From Haemophilus haemolyticus (GTDB lineage: Bacteria > Pseudomonadota > Gammaproteobacteria > Enterobacterales > Pasteurellaceae): a DNA stretch of 64,000 nt. Position numbers and translations under genes: made by a program. This document shows positions 1 to 8,939 of the stretch, piece by piece; the first letter of the stretch is position 1; each line of letters starts with the position of its first letter. The notes below the pieces were generated by a model, which saw only the letters and a list, made by a program, of their open reading frames with translations, did no database searches and was not told the origin of the DNA. Location: positions 62,001-126,000 of the forward strand of contig NZ_QQKA01000005.1 in the NCBI RefSeq assembly GCF_003493605.1, written 5' to 3'.

Positions 1-255
1 CAACAAACTGAAAATGAAATCGTGATTTCTCGTAAAAGCCTTGAAGATGGCTTAAATCTATTCAGTACGATTGTGGAAATTGAAGTGCAAGATCCGATTA
101 GTGGTGCCAAACTCAAAAACACCAAAACTGAATATAAATATAGCCACGAAGGGCATACTTATTTCTTTGAGAACGAAAAAAATCTCGATTTATTCCGCGA
201 TAATCCCGATAACTATCTCGGCATTAACAAAAACGAAAATCCAAAAGGGGGATAA
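1..255 (+). CDS. C-terminal part of an iron-uptake-operon protein with a YHS-like domain (5' end outside window)
   Basis: The frame is open from base 1 without a stop, so the gene starts to the left of the window; the GTG at 22 is probably internal. The visible 84 residues contain a YHS/TRASH-like module (VEIEVQDPISG..., then EYKYSHEGHTYFFENEKNLDLFRDNPDNYLG). The usual cysteine of the DPVCGM motif is replaced: DPISGAK. It ends two bases before the ATG of an FtsX-like permease, within a same-strand run of permease, permease, ATPase, thioredoxin and cytochrome genes. That order resembles the Fet/P19 iron-uptake operon, where a membrane protein of the DUF2318 type occupies this place. Assignment to that family is inference, because the diagnostic N-terminal part is not visible. 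Confidence 0.6.
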   Translation, partial: QQTENEIVISRKSLEDGLNLFSTIVEIEVQDPISGAKLKNTKTEYKYSHEGHTYFFENEKNLDLFRDNPDNYLGINKNENPKGG

Positions 256-257
256 CA

Positions 258-1598
258 ATGCTTGCTAGAATGTTATTTCAATCTTGGCGATTTGGCATCA
301 AACGTAAATTGCTCGCCATTATCACTATTTTCTTAGCCGCAGGCTTAGTCTCTGCGCTGCTTGCTGTTTCCATTGATATTGGTGACAAAATGGCGAAAGA
401 GCTAAAATCTTACGGTGCCAATATTTTGGTAGAGCCTGCCAGCAATGCGGCATTGCCTGATGAACTCAGTCATAGTGCTTCATTATCTAGCCAAGATTTT
501 TTAGATGAGAAAGAACTTCCCAACATCAAAGATATTTTCTGGCGAAATAATATCGTGGGGTTTGCCCCGTTGCTTTCTGCAAATGTGCAAGCGACAAAAT
601 CTTCACAAAATTCCACCGCACTTTCAGCGCCTAAAACGATTAATGTGCTTGGTACCTTCTTTGATCATAATATTGCCGTGCCCGATGAAGAGGATTACCA
701 CACTGGGCAACGAATCATTAGCCCTTATTGGAAAGTGGAAGGGGAATGGGTTGATGATTTAAACAATGACTTTGGCGAAATCGTCCCTGCACTTGCTGGC
801 GAACAACTTGCCAAAAGTAATGGTTGGAAAATTGGCGATAAACTTAGCTTAAGCTACACAAACGATAACGGCGAAAGCCAACAAAGTGCGGTAGAAATTA
901 AAGGCATTTTAAGTACGGGTGGAACAGAAGATAATCAGCTTGTAATGCCCCTAAGTGCGGTACAAAATTTGCTGGGTTTAGAAGGCAAAGTGCAATCCGT
1001 CCGCGTATCTGCCCTCACCGTGCCTGAAAATGATCTTTCCCGTAAAGCGCGTGCCAATACTGATGCCCTAGATGCGGAAGCCTATGACCGTTGGTATTGC
1101 ACCGCTTATGTTTCATCAATTTCCCATCAATTAGAAGAAGCGATTTCTGGCGTAATGGTTCGCCCCATTTGGCAAGTTGCCGCTTCTGAAGGTGTCGTCA
1201 TTGGCAAAATCCAACTCTTACTTGCGATCGTTACCTTCGCGGCATTAATCGCTGCGGCAATGGGTATTGCTTCCTTAATGAGTGCAGGAATTATCGAACG
1301 CTCAAAAGAAATTGGCTTAATGAAAGCACTGGGCGCTTATCAATGGCAAATTACCTTACTGTTCTACTGCGAAGCGGTGCTAAGTGCATTAGTAGGCGGA
1401 ATATTTGGCTGTTTAGCCGGATGGGGATTAGCCAAATTTATCGGTGCCGCACTATTTGGTGCGCCTCTTGATTTCGCTTGGATCGTCGTGCCTTGTGTTC
1501 TCATGCTCTCCATTCTTATTGCTGTGATTGGCACTTGGTTCCCTGCACATAAAATCGCTAAACTTTACCCTGTCGAGGTGCTTTATGGCAGAGCATAA
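258..1598 (+). CDS. FtsX/MacB-like ABC permease, first of a pair (Fet/P19-type iron-uptake operon)
   Basis: A 446-residue inner-membrane permease. One hydrophobic segment lies near residues 20-40, followed by a large periplasmic MacB-core-like domain (about 45-310). Three C-terminal membrane segments follow (about 315-440), with the FtsX-type cytoplasmic loop IIERSKEIGLMKALGA. The start has a strong ribosome site (AAGGGGG) just upstream. It overlaps the next permease gene by 14 bases, so the two are translationally coupled. The pair plus the downstream ATPase form a LolCDE/MacB-like transporter. In the Campylobacter P19 and E. coli Fet operons such transporters accompany an FTR1-like permease and a periplasmic iron-binding protein. 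The transported substrate is not established; iron-related function is inferred from neighbours. Confidence 0.8.
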   Translation: MLARMLFQSWRFGIKRKLLAIITIFLAAGLVSALLAVSIDIGDKMAKELKSYGANILVEPASNAALPDELSHSASLSSQDFLDEKELPNIKDIFWRNNIVGFAPLLSANVQATKSSQNSTALSAPKTINVLGTFFDHNIAVPDEEDYHTGQRIISPYWKVEGEWVDDLNNDFGEIVPALAGEQLAKSNGWKIGDKLSLSYTNDNGESQQSAVEIKGILSTGGTEDNQLVMPLSAVQNLLGLEGKVQSVRVSALTVPENDLSRKARANTDALDAEAYDRWYCTAYVSSISHQLEEAISGVMVRPIWQVAASEGVVIGKIQLLLAIVTFAALIAAAMGIASLMSAGIIERSKEIGLMKALGAYQWQITLLFYCEAVLSALVGGIFGCLAGWGLAKFIGAALFGAPLDFAWIVVPCVLMLSILIAVIGTWFPAHKIAKLYPVEVLYGRA

Positions 1599-2739
1599 AA
1601 GCGCAAACACTCAGAGCATGTTCTGGCGATTAATTTTCCGCGCGTTGCGATTACGCCTCCAACGAGTGTTCATTATTTTCACCGCACTTACAGTAGGCGC
1701 AAGTATCGTCACTGCAATGGCAGCGGTTTACTTCGACATCAATACCAAAATGAGCCAAGAACTGCGTACTTTCGGAGCAAATTTCTACATTGGTTCAGCC
1801 GATGGCGGAATGATGAATCAAGCAGAATTAAACGCAATTTTGCAAAAAGCACCCGATGGTTTTATCACTGCAGCCAGTCCTTACCTTTATGGCGTCGCAC
1901 GCAGTGATTTAGAAAAAGTTGTACTAATAGGCGTAAATTTTGATGCCATGCGAATCCTCGCCCCTTACTGGCAAATTACAGGATCAGCAATCAACGTAAA
2001 CTTTGACGATCGCAATGCGATGATCGGGAAAACCCTTGCTGAACGATTACATGTGAAAGTGGGAGACAGCCTACAACTGTCTAAAAATGCCGTGGAAAAA
2101 CACAGTTTCAATATTAAAGGAATTGTAGAAGCCGGTGATGCAACTGACAATATGCTCATTGTAAATGTTGAATTTGCCCAAAATTGGTTGGATAAAGAAG
2201 GTGTAGTAAACAACGCATTACTCAATGTGCAAAATGAGCAAGGCGCCAATACAGTGGATCAATTTGCCGAAAAAATCATACAACAATATCCCGATTTAAC
2301 CGCTCGCCCGATCCGTAAAGTTTCCGCTTCAGAAGGACAAATTTTAGAAAAAATTAAAGGCTTAATGGGCTTAATTTCCCTTGTGATTTTGGTTCTTGCA
2401 ACTTTATGTGTGAATACCACCTTAATTGCCATTGTCGGCGAACGCGCCAAAGAATTTGCCTTACAAAAAGCACTAGGCGCGAGAAAATTAGACATCATTC
2501 GCCAAATAAGCACCGAAATTTTAATTATCGCGTTTTGTGCCATTATTATAGGGCTTGGCTTGGGGTATTTATTAGCTCAAGTATTGGGAATAACAGTATT
2601 CAAATCTTATATTGATATGCGACTTCCTGTATTGCCAATTACGATTGTACTTTCGTTATTAGTAGCATTTGTGGCTGTTATTATTCCAACACGTCGAGCA
2701 TTGAGTATTAATGTGGCGAATGTGTTGAAGGGTGAGTAA
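1585..2739 (+). CDS. FtsX/MacB-like ABC permease, second of a pair
   Basis: A 384-residue permease with the same architecture as its upstream neighbour: N-terminal membrane segment at about 20-45, periplasmic domain, and three C-terminal segments. The loop IVGERAKEFALQKALGARKLDIIRQ is typical of FtsX-like permeases. I chose the ATG at 1585 because GAGGTG sits five bases upstream; an earlier ATG at 1528 would lie deep inside the preceding gene without a ribosome site. It presumably forms a heterodimer with the 258-1598 product, powered by the ATPase at 2781. Paired permeases of this kind are a signature of the Fet/P19 operon. Confidence 0.8.
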   Translation: MAEHKSANTQSMFWRLIFRALRLRLQRVFIIFTALTVGASIVTAMAAVYFDINTKMSQELRTFGANFYIGSADGGMMNQAELNAILQKAPDGFITAASPYLYGVARSDLEKVVLIGVNFDAMRILAPYWQITGSAINVNFDDRNAMIGKTLAERLHVKVGDSLQLSKNAVEKHSFNIKGIVEAGDATDNMLIVNVEFAQNWLDKEGVVNNALLNVQNEQGANTVDQFAEKIIQQYPDLTARPIRKVSASEGQILEKIKGLMGLISLVILVLATLCVNTTLIAIVGERAKEFALQKALGARKLDIIRQISTEILIIAFCAIIIGLGLGYLLAQVLGITVFKSYIDMRLPVLPITIVLSLLVAFVAVIIPTRRALSINVANVLKGE

Positions 2740-2780
2740 AAGTGGAACACTTATAAATTAGATAATAAAAGAGAAAAACC

Positions 2781-3455
2781 ATGACCAACTTTGTAATAGA
2801 AACCCAACATTTATATAAACGCTTTGGGCAAGTGACCGCTCTCGAAGACATTAATATTCAAATCAAACAAGGGGAATTTGTGGCGATTATGGGGGCGTCA
2901 GGCTCTGGCAAAACCACGCTGATGAATATTTTAACGGGCTTAGATACTGCTAGTGAAGGTAAAGTGATTTTGGATGGTGTTGATGCCGCCCAATTAGATG
3001 AAGTCGGTCGCCAACGTTTCCGTGCTGAAAAAATTGGCTTGGTGTTTCAACAATTCCATTTAATCCCTTATTTGACCGCACTTGAAAACGTTATGCTGGC
3101 ACAACATTATCACAGCGTGATTGATGAAGCATCCGCCAAAGCGGTATTGGAACAAGTAGGCTTAGGCCATCGCATTGACCACCGCCCTAGCCAACTTTCA
3201 GGCGGTGAGCAACAACGTGTTTGCATTGCACGTGCGTTAGTGAATCAACCGCCCGTTATCTTTGCAGATGAACCAACGGGAAATTTAGATGAGCAAAACG
3301 AATCTTTAGTGCTAGATTTGCTCACAAAACTTAATCAACAAGGGCGCACTATTGTAATGGTGACGCATAATCCAGAGTTAGGTGAACTCACCGATCGTGT
3401 TATTTATTTACATCACGGAAAATTTGTAAAGGAAGAAAATCATGCGAACAAATAA
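2781..3455 (+). CDS. ABC transporter ATP-binding protein, LolD/MacB family
   Basis: A 224-residue ATPase with Walker A GASGSGKTT (about residues 38-46), signature LSGGEQQR, Walker B VIFADEPTGNLD, and the switch histidine in VTHNPEL. Size and sequence fit the LolD/MacB/FtsE-like subfamily that pairs with FtsX-type permeases, which are directly upstream. The gene overlaps the thioredoxin-like gene by 14 bases. It energises the two-permease transporter of this iron-linked operon. The family call is secure; the substrate is unknown. Confidence 0.85.
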   Translation: MTNFVIETQHLYKRFGQVTALEDINIQIKQGEFVAIMGASGSGKTTLMNILTGLDTASEGKVILDGVDAAQLDEVGRQRFRAEKIGLVFQQFHLIPYLTALENVMLAQHYHSVIDEASAKAVLEQVGLGHRIDHRPSQLSGGEQQRVCIARALVNQPPVIFADEPTGNLDEQNESLVLDLLTKLNQQGRTIVMVTHNPELGELTDRVIYLHHGKFVKEENHANK

Positions 3456-3924
3456 ACTATTGAAATTAGTTGCCATAAGTGCGGTTATTTTTGGCGCCGT
3501 TTCTTGTAAAGATGAAGTTGCCTCAGTAGGGCAAAAAGCACCTGATATTGCCGCCTATGATCTTCAAGGTAATCCTGCAAACCTTGAGAATTGGAAAGGC
3601 ACACGCTTACTTATTTTTTGGTCAGAAACTTGCGGACGTTGCATCGCGGAGTTAAAAGAATTTGAAAAACTCGCAGAAGAGAATCCTGGCAAAGTTTCAC
3701 TGATTGCGATTAATGTGGATAGCGATAAAATGGACACTAAAGCCGTAGTGGCTAAACGTGAACTCCATTTGCCTGTAATTAAAGATCAAATGAAAATTAC
3801 AGCAGAACGTTATCAACTTGTCGGCACGCCAACTTCCTTTGTCATTAGCTCTGAAGGAAATATTCAAGCTAAATATGAAGGCGCAATTCCCGAAGACGAT
3901 TTAACTAAATTATTTAAAGGATAA
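3442..3924 (+). CDS. TlpA/ResA-type thioredoxin-like probable lipoprotein (Fet/P19 operon)
   Basis: A 160-residue exported protein. The N-terminus has a positively charged start, a hydrophobic stretch and AVSC at residues 20-23, a plausible but imperfect lipobox. The body is a TlpA/AhpC-like thioredoxin fold with active site WSETCGRC (CGRC) and the cis-proline segment GTPTSFV. Such proteins reduce periplasmic disulphides or haem-ligand cysteines. Here the partner may be the CXXCH cytochrome encoded 3 bases downstream or a thiol protein of the iron-uptake system. Fet/P19 operons end with thioredoxin-like genes, so context and fold agree. AGGAAG precedes the ATG, which lies within the end of the ATPase gene. 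Confidence 0.8.
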   Translation: MRTNKLLKLVAISAVIFGAVSCKDEVASVGQKAPDIAAYDLQGNPANLENWKGTRLLIFWSETCGRCIAELKEFEKLAEENPGKVSLIAINVDSDKMDTKAVVAKRELHLPVIKDQMKITAERYQLVGTPTSFVISSEGNIQAKYEGAIPEDDLTKLFKG

Positions 3925-3927
3925 CCA

Positions 3928-4248
3928 ATGAAACGAATTTACAACACTACTCTACTTTCTTTAAGTTTACTCACCGCCAGCCAATTTGTATTAGCAGATG
4001 TTGATATGGAAAAAGCTGAAAATTTTTATAAACGAACCTGTGCCACTTGCCATGGAAAATCCGCTGAAAAATCAGCATTGGGACAATCCAGAATTATCAA
4101 TACGCTAAATTCAGAGGAAATTTACACCGCACTTTCCGATCGTAAAAGTGGAAAAATACAAGGTGCAGGCAACATGATAAAAAGCAGATTGAGTGAAGAA
4201 GAGATAAAAATGCTGTCTGAGTTTGTGCCGACATTGAAAAATAAGTAA
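3928..4248 (+). CDS. Small periplasmic c-type cytochrome
   Basis: A 106-residue protein with a cleavable signal peptide (MKRIYNTTLLSLSLLTASQFVLA, cut expected after about residue 23-24). A single class I haem c site, CATCH, lies at about residues 38-42, and a methionine in GAGNMIKSRL is a candidate distal ligand. It is last in the iron-uptake operon, 3 bases after the thioredoxin-like gene, and is followed by a strong palindromic terminator. A cytochrome in this place suggests electron delivery for periplasmic iron reduction. That is inference; in other Fet/P19 operons the last genes are usually described as thioredoxin-like. Confidence 0.8.
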   Translation: MKRIYNTTLLSLSLLTASQFVLADVDMEKAENFYKRTCATCHGKSAEKSALGQSRIINTLNSEEIYTALSDRKSGKIQGAGNMIKSRLSEEEIKMLSEFVPTLKNK

Positions 4249-4251
4249 ACC

Positions 4252-4283
4252 AAAATGCGGTCAATATTGACCGCATTTTTTAT
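4252..4283. terminator. Bidirectional terminator between cytochrome and mltB genes
   Basis: A perfect 28-base palindrome (4252-4279) is followed by a T-run on the plus strand and an A-run on the other side. The two genes converge here. Each arm carries AATGCGGT, one base from the uptake-signal core AAGTGCGGT. Confidence 0.85.
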
Positions 4284-5377
4284 CACAACCCTACATTATC
4301 TCTAATCCGTTCAGCAAACATACCGATGCTCAATGCAAAATAATTAGATTTATTCCAATCCAAAATAGTTCGGAAATTATTTGAAACTAAAAACGCTCTA
4401 CCCGCTTCGCGATCAGGGCGAACTAACCAAAGCTGAGCATTTTCAAGTGTACTTAATTTTGCTTGCTCCTGTGGATTGGCACTTTTTAATATTAGCCCCA
4501 TCGCTTGCCAATCTTTTAAAGAACGAGCTTTATTGCTTTCTGTACCAGAATAACTCAAATCAATAGGTTGCGTAAGCATAACCTCTACGCCCCAAGGCAA
4601 ACTATTATCCCAGCCTACTGTATGCAAATAATTTGCAATAGAAGCGAAAGTATCAAATTGGTTTTTCCAAATATCTTTTACGCCATCATTATTTCCATCA
4701 GCCGCATAACGTAAGAAAGTGCTTGGCATAAACTGAGTTTGTCCCATCGCGCCCGCCCACGAGCCTAACATACGTTCACGTTGAATATGATCTTTTTCAA
4801 GCATTTTCATGGCGGAGATAAATTCTTTCATAAATAATTTTTCTCTACGACCTTCAAAAGCCAATGTTGCCACTGCAGAAAGTACATCATATTTGCCTTG
4901 ATAATGCCCGAAACTACTTTCCATTCCCCATAGAGCAAGCAAATACTCCTGCTGAACACCATATTTTTGGCTTGCTTTTTGCAATGGTGCTTGCACTTCC
5001 CAATAACGCTCAGCCGCGACATTTACTTTATTTTGAGTTAGCACTCTATTGAGATAATTACTCGTGCCATTAGGATTAGCTACTGGAGGGGAGTTAGGAT
5101 CTTTTTTACGAATTTTACCGGCTTGTTCACGATCTAAATCTACTGCCTTTTGCATATAGAGAATATTATTTTGAGCATTCAATACCGATAATGACACGCC
5201 TTCAGCGGCTGCTTTACCTTTTAAAAATTGAACATAATCATTAAAATTTTCTGGCGTTCTTTGGTTAGTATAACTGGTGCTATTGACCACAGGCTTAATA
5301 TCAGGCGAACTAGAACAGCCAACTAAAAAAAGTGCGGTGGATAATGCAGAAATTTTAAATAACATATTCAATTTCAT
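4283..5377 (-). CDS. mltB: Membrane-bound lytic murein transglycosylase B (MltB)
   Basis: A 364-residue lipoprotein: lipobox LVGC near residue 21, with serines following. The catalytic domain carries the MltB-family motif ALWGMESSFG, whose glutamate is the expected acid/base residue; then come AGAMGQTQFMPSTFLRYA and DIWKN, both typical of the SLT_2/MltB fold. Length is close to E. coli MltB (about 361). It cleaves the MurNAc-GlcNAc bond to give 1,6-anhydro products at the outer-membrane face of the peptidoglycan. AGGAAAT lies just upstream of the ATG. Only 8 bases separate it from the stop of lsgF, so it is probably co-transcribed with the lipooligosaccharide genes. Confidence 0.88.
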   Translation of the reverse strand: MKLNMLFKISALSTALFLVGCSSSPDIKPVVNSTSYTNQRTPENFNDYVQFLKGKAAAEGVSLSVLNAQNNILYMQKAVDLDREQAGKIRKKDPNSPPVANPNGTSNYLNRVLTQNKVNVAAERYWEVQAPLQKASQKYGVQQEYLLALWGMESSFGHYQGKYDVLSAVATLAFEGRREKLFMKEFISAMKMLEKDHIQRERMLGSWAGAMGQTQFMPSTFLRYAADGNNDGVKDIWKNQFDTFASIANYLHTVGWDNSLPWGVEVMLTQPIDLSYSGTESNKARSLKDWQAMGLILKSANPQEQAKLSTLENAQLWLVRPDREAGRAFLVSNNFRTILDWNKSNYFALSIGMFAERIRDNVGL

Positions 5378-5385
5378 CGTATTTC

Positions 5386-6189
5386 CTATTTACGTAAAAA
5401 AGTTTGATAAAGGTTTTTCAATAACGAGGTTGGCAATAAACGAGAACCAAAACGCAATGCAAAAGTAAATAATCCAGATAACAATCCTTGAATTCCCAAA
5501 CGATATTTTAATTTGAACAAACGCCATTCTGCTTTGGCTTGATTGACACCACGACGACGACTCACCATGCCATTTCCGACTCGTGCATAAACTAAAATAT
5601 CTGGCAAATTCGCGACATATAAACTTTGTGCAACAAGTTTGATCCACAAATAATAATCTTCTTGAAGATCTTCATATCCACCACAATTAATGACCGCACT
5701 TTTTTGATATGCTACCGTCATGTGATTAAATGGACAACGTTTTTGCGTAAATTTGATAATTTCTTGAGCTGACGTTGGCACATTACGATATGCCACAATA
5801 TCATTTACATTTTCACCAAATTCAGCAATTTGTCCGCCAAAAATGATGGTTTCAGGATGCCGTTCAATAAACGCTACTTGCTTTTCAAAACGCTCAGGCA
5901 CGCAAATATCATCGGTATCCATACGGAAAACCCAGTCATAAGCACAATACAATAAACCCTCGTTTAAGGCTTTGCCTAATCCTCGATTTTGCGGCAATTT
6001 AACTAATTTTAATGGCAGTTTTGTTTCAAACTCCGTCACAACAGATTCTAATTCTGGCGTTACTGCGCCATCAAATACCAATACAATTTCATCGGCTTGA
6101 CGAGTTTGTGCCACAAGACTTTCAAAACACTCCCGCAAGAATTGAGGATTTTCCTTAATATATAAGGACATTAGAACTGAAAATTTCAT
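5386..6189 (-). CDS. lsgF: Lipooligosaccharide glycosyltransferase LsgF (family 2)
   Basis: A 267-residue GT-A family 2 glycosyltransferase. The N-terminus FSVLMSLYIKENPQFLRECFESL is the nucleotide-sugar-binding fold start; a DxD-type motif FRMDTDD lies near residue 92, and QEDYYLWIKLV carries the ED acceptor/catalytic region. It is the last of six same-strand genes matching the lsg cluster (HI1695-HI1700 in Rd, from memory) that assembles lipooligosaccharide or an O-antigen-like extension. The sugar transferred cannot be read from the sequence. Confidence 0.82.
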   Translation of the reverse strand: MKFSVLMSLYIKENPQFLRECFESLVAQTRQADEIVLVFDGAVTPELESVVTEFETKLPLKLVKLPQNRGLGKALNEGLLYCAYDWVFRMDTDDICVPERFEKQVAFIERHPETIIFGGQIAEFGENVNDIVAYRNVPTSAQEIIKFTQKRCPFNHMTVAYQKSAVINCGGYEDLQEDYYLWIKLVAQSLYVANLPDILVYARVGNGMVSRRRGVNQAKAEWRLFKLKYRLGIQGLLSGLFTFALRFGSRLLPTSLLKNLYQTFLRK

Positions 6190-6198
6190 TTTATTTTC

Positions 6199-7080
6199 CT
6201 ACATAAACCGTTTTAAATTAATGGCTAATTTTGGCGAAATTAAAATAACCAAAGTAATAATGAATTGCTTAATGCTTTTTGTTTTCTTAAAAATATCAAA
6301 ATAATATTTTGCCGCTTTACGCGATAAATTCATAATATGGGGATAAGCCAAAATATAGCTCGCGTTAATCTCAAAATTACGAGCTTGCTCTACTGTTTTC
6401 ACATAATGCTCGCGAATATAATCAATCGCTTTCTGTGTATTAGTAGTATCCGTAGACACACTTGAACGTTTAGTATGGAAAGTACAATAAGTCAGTGGCT
6501 CATTAATTTTATAAGGGATAAAACTCGGCTCTTGTAGCAGTTTTAATAAGAAATCATAGTCTTCCAAAGAACGAAGTGCGGTGGATAATCCACCTATTTT
6601 TAAAAACGTCTCTTTTTTAATCGCAACCATTGGCATGCCACCAATCTTATTGGCTAACAAAATACGTTCTATCGAGATTTCTTGTGGTTCAATCGGTTGA
6701 GTCACATAAGTAAACCCTTCATTGACCATTTCACACTTAGCTGGATGATAAATAAAATTAATATTCGGATTTTGCTCAATAACTTGTAATACTTTTTCAC
6801 ATTTTTCTGGCATAAACCGATCATCATCATCGAGAAAAAGTAACCAATCTCCCTTTGATGCACGCGCACCAATATTACGACTTTCCGCTGCACCTTGATT
6901 CGTTTCATTACGAATCACTGTAACTGGGAAAGAATAGCTTTGTTTAACAACTACTCTCTCTTTGGAGCAATCATCCACAATAATCACTTCAAAATGAGTC
7001 GATGTTTGTTGAGTTAAACTTTCTAATAAAGCTGGCACTTCTGCTTTTCGATTATAAGAAGGCACAATAATGCTTAACAT
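6199..7080 (-). CDS. lsgE: Lipooligosaccharide glycosyltransferase LsgE (family 2)
   Basis: A 293-residue family 2 glycosyltransferase: LSIIVPSYNRKAEVPALLESL at the N-terminus, the nucleotide-binding IIVDDCS, the DxD-type LLFLDDDDRF near residue 96, and LEDYDFLLKLL as acceptor loop. The C-terminal 60 residues are basic and hydrophobic, suggesting peripheral membrane association. AAGGAAGGAATT precedes the ATG. It sits between lsgF and lsgD with short spacings. The donor sugar is unknown. Confidence 0.82.
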   Translation of the reverse strand: MLSIIVPSYNRKAEVPALLESLTQQTSTHFEVIIVDDCSKERVVVKQSYSFPVTVIRNETNQGAAESRNIGARASKGDWLLFLDDDDRFMPEKCEKVLQVIEQNPNINFIYHPAKCEMVNEGFTYVTQPIEPQEISIERILLANKIGGMPMVAIKKETFLKIGGLSTALRSLEDYDFLLKLLQEPSFIPYKINEPLTYCTFHTKRSSVSTDTTNTQKAIDYIREHYVKTVEQARNFEINASYILAYPHIMNLSRKAAKYYFDIFKKTKSIKQFIITLVILISPKLAINLKRFM

Positions 7081-7091
7081 AATTCCTTCCT

Positions 7092-7865
7092 TTAATTAGC
7101 CAAATTTTTCTTAATCGCAAAGATTTTTTTCAATGGATATTTCATTAATTTTTTAAACAAATTATTTGATAAAGATCCACGAACACTTTCTAAATTGCTT
7201 ATCAATACAGGATTTTCAATGACCATGAGAGGGCGAACCACTTTATTTCTTATATTAAAATCCTGTTCAAAGAGTAAAAAATCATCTGCTAACCAAAATG
7301 GTTTGTTTTGAGAAATTTTCTGGATAAATCTTCTTGCAGCAGATTTTTTAATAAGATAACCCACAGTTCCAGCAAAATAACTTTTATAAGGGAAAGCGTA
7401 ATTTACATTGCCTGTTTTTTTGCATAAAAAAGAAAAAGTTGTCGGGTAATTAATTTCTAAATCGTAATTATTAAAATCATTAATTTTGGACTGTCCAACC
7501 AATATAATTTCAGCCTCAAGTTTTTCTGATAAAAGTGCGGTTAAATTTTGCTGAAAATTTGGGTGGAATAAAGCATCATCTTCACAGACTAATGCGTAGC
7601 TATCTTCAGAGATTTCGTTGTCTTCAATAATTTTTTGGTACACAGAAAGATGGCTTAATGTACAGCCTATTTCGCCCTTAGTGACATTACGTCCATAATG
7701 TGCTTTAAATTGTTCAATATTAAAAATAGCAGCTAATTCATTCCAATCTTTTTGCATGGTATTAATGGCAGAAAAAATTTGGAAATCCTCAGTATTTTTT
7801 TGAGAAAAGAATAATTCCCGACGCTGAATATCTTTATCTAAAGAGATCAAATATTTTTTTAACAT
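7092..7865 (-). CDS. lsgD: Glycosyltransferase LsgD, family 25 (LPS beta-galactosyltransferase type)
   Basis: A 257-residue protein starting [19 protein letters not shown], the classic N-terminus of family 25 LPS glycosyltransferases. It continues with [17 protein letters not shown] and the acidic [12 protein letters not shown] (EDD metal-binding region). An upstream in-frame ATG at 7895 would overlap lsgC and lacks a ribosome site; the ATG at 7865 has AAGGAAT at the right distance, so I chose it. Family 25 enzymes in Haemophilus usually add galactose or glucose to the lipooligosaccharide outer core. Confidence 0.83.
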   Translation of the reverse strand: MLKKYLISLDKDIQRRELFFSQKNTEDFQIFSAINTMQKDWNELAAIFNIEQFKAHYGRNVTKGEIGCTLSHLSVYQKIIEDNEISEDSYALVCEDDALFHPNFQQNLTALLSEKLEAEIILVGQSKINDFNNYDLEINYPTTFSFLCKKTGNVNYAFPYKSYFAGTVGYLIKKSAARRFIQKISQNKPFWLADDFLLFEQDFNIRNKVVRPLMVIENPVLISNLESVRGSLSNNLFKKLMKYPLKKIFAIKKNLAN

Positions 7866-7876
7866 AAAATTATTCC

Positions 7877-8938
7877 TTATAAAATCGCTTTCCATTCTCC
7901 AATAATTTTCTCAATGCCATAATCTTCACTCATTAAACGAGATTTGTCTGACATTTGTTGATAAAGTTCAGGATTATTCATTAATAAATCTAAACCATTA
8001 ACCATTTCTTCAATATTATTTTGTTCACAAAGAAAACCATTTTCTTTATGTTCCACTAATTGCTTTACACCAGGAGAACAATTAAAGGCAACAATAGGTA
8101 AGCCAAATGCCATCGCTTCAATAACGACTAAAGGCAACCCTTCTGTTTGTGAAGGTAAACAATAAATTGAACTGCTTTCATAATAAAAAGCGACATCATT
8201 GGTACGAGGAATAAAATTAACTGAATCTTCAATATCCAATGATTTAGCAAGATTTTTTAAATTCTCTTCTTCCTCACCCGATCCCACTATTTTTAAATTC
8301 CAATCTGGGTGATTTTTTACTAAAACTTGCCAGGCTTTTAATAAATAATCAAAACCTTTATAAGAAAATAAATGCCCTACAGATAAAATAGTTTTATTTT
8401 CCCATTTTGCTAATTTATTCTTTGGCAAAAGCATATTTGGATTAGCAATACTGATTATATTGTTCGTTTTAAATTTTGCTTGCCACAGCGCTTTTTCTGA
8501 CTCGGTTAATGTGACGACTTTATCGCATCTTGTTGAAGCTAAATATTTACCGAGTGTACGAACTAGACGATTGTCAGTAAAGTTAAAAGAATAATGCTCC
8601 CATAAAATATGCTTTACATGTAAATTGACCAACGCCAAAGCTGAAAAGAGCATAATCGCACCATCAACCACAATTAAAGTATCTAACTGCAATTCTTTAA
8701 CCAATTCTCTTAATTTTTTTGTAATAGAAAAATAATCTTTTTTCAATGAATAGGGCAATTTATTCATTGCGTAAATATTAATTTTTTCATCAACTTGGAA
8801 AAAAGGCTTGTTACCGCCAATGCTAATAAAAGAAACATCATATCCCTGTTTATCAAGGGCATTGGCAACATTAATAGAAACGCGCTCTGTTCCACCTGCA
8901 CTTTCGATATTCATAATAAAGAAACCAATTTTTTTCAT
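7877..8938 (-). CDS. lsgC: Glycosyltransferase LsgC, family 4
   Basis: A 353-residue GT-B enzyme. The N-terminal domain has [17 protein letters not shown]. The C-terminal domain has [18 protein letters not shown] and the family 4 EX7E motif in [24 protein letters not shown]4 enzymes are retaining transferases using nucleotide sugars at the cytoplasmic face of the inner membrane. AAGGAAAT precedes the start, which is immediately after the lsgB stop. The transferred sugar cannot be assigned. Confidence 0.85.
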   Translation of the reverse strand: MKKIGFFIMNIESAGGTERVSINVANALDKQGYDVSFISIGGNKPFFQVDEKINIYAMNKLPYSLKKDYFSITKKLRELVKELQLDTLIVVDGAIMLFSALALVNLHVKHILWEHYSFNFTDNRLVRTLGKYLASTRCDKVVTLTESEKALWQAKFKTNNIISIANPNMLLPKNKLAKWENKTILSVGHLFSYKGFDYLLKAWQVLVKNHPDWNLKIVGSGEEEENLKNLAKSLDIEDSVNFIPRTNDVAFYYESSSIYCLPSQTEGLPLVVIEAMAFGLPIVAFNCSPGVKQLVEHKENGFLCEQNNIEEMVNGLDLLMNNPELYQQMSDKSRLMSEDYGIEKIIGEWKAIL

Positions 8939-8939
8939 C

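Noticed and set aside
22-255. A complete 77-residue gene starting at GTG 22
   Set aside because: The frame is open to base 1 and no ribosome site precedes the GTG; a truncated gene is more likely.
7866-7895. Longer N-terminus for lsgD
   Set aside because: It overlaps lsgC and lacks a ribosome site; ATG 7865 has AAGGAAT and gives the family-typical N-terminus.
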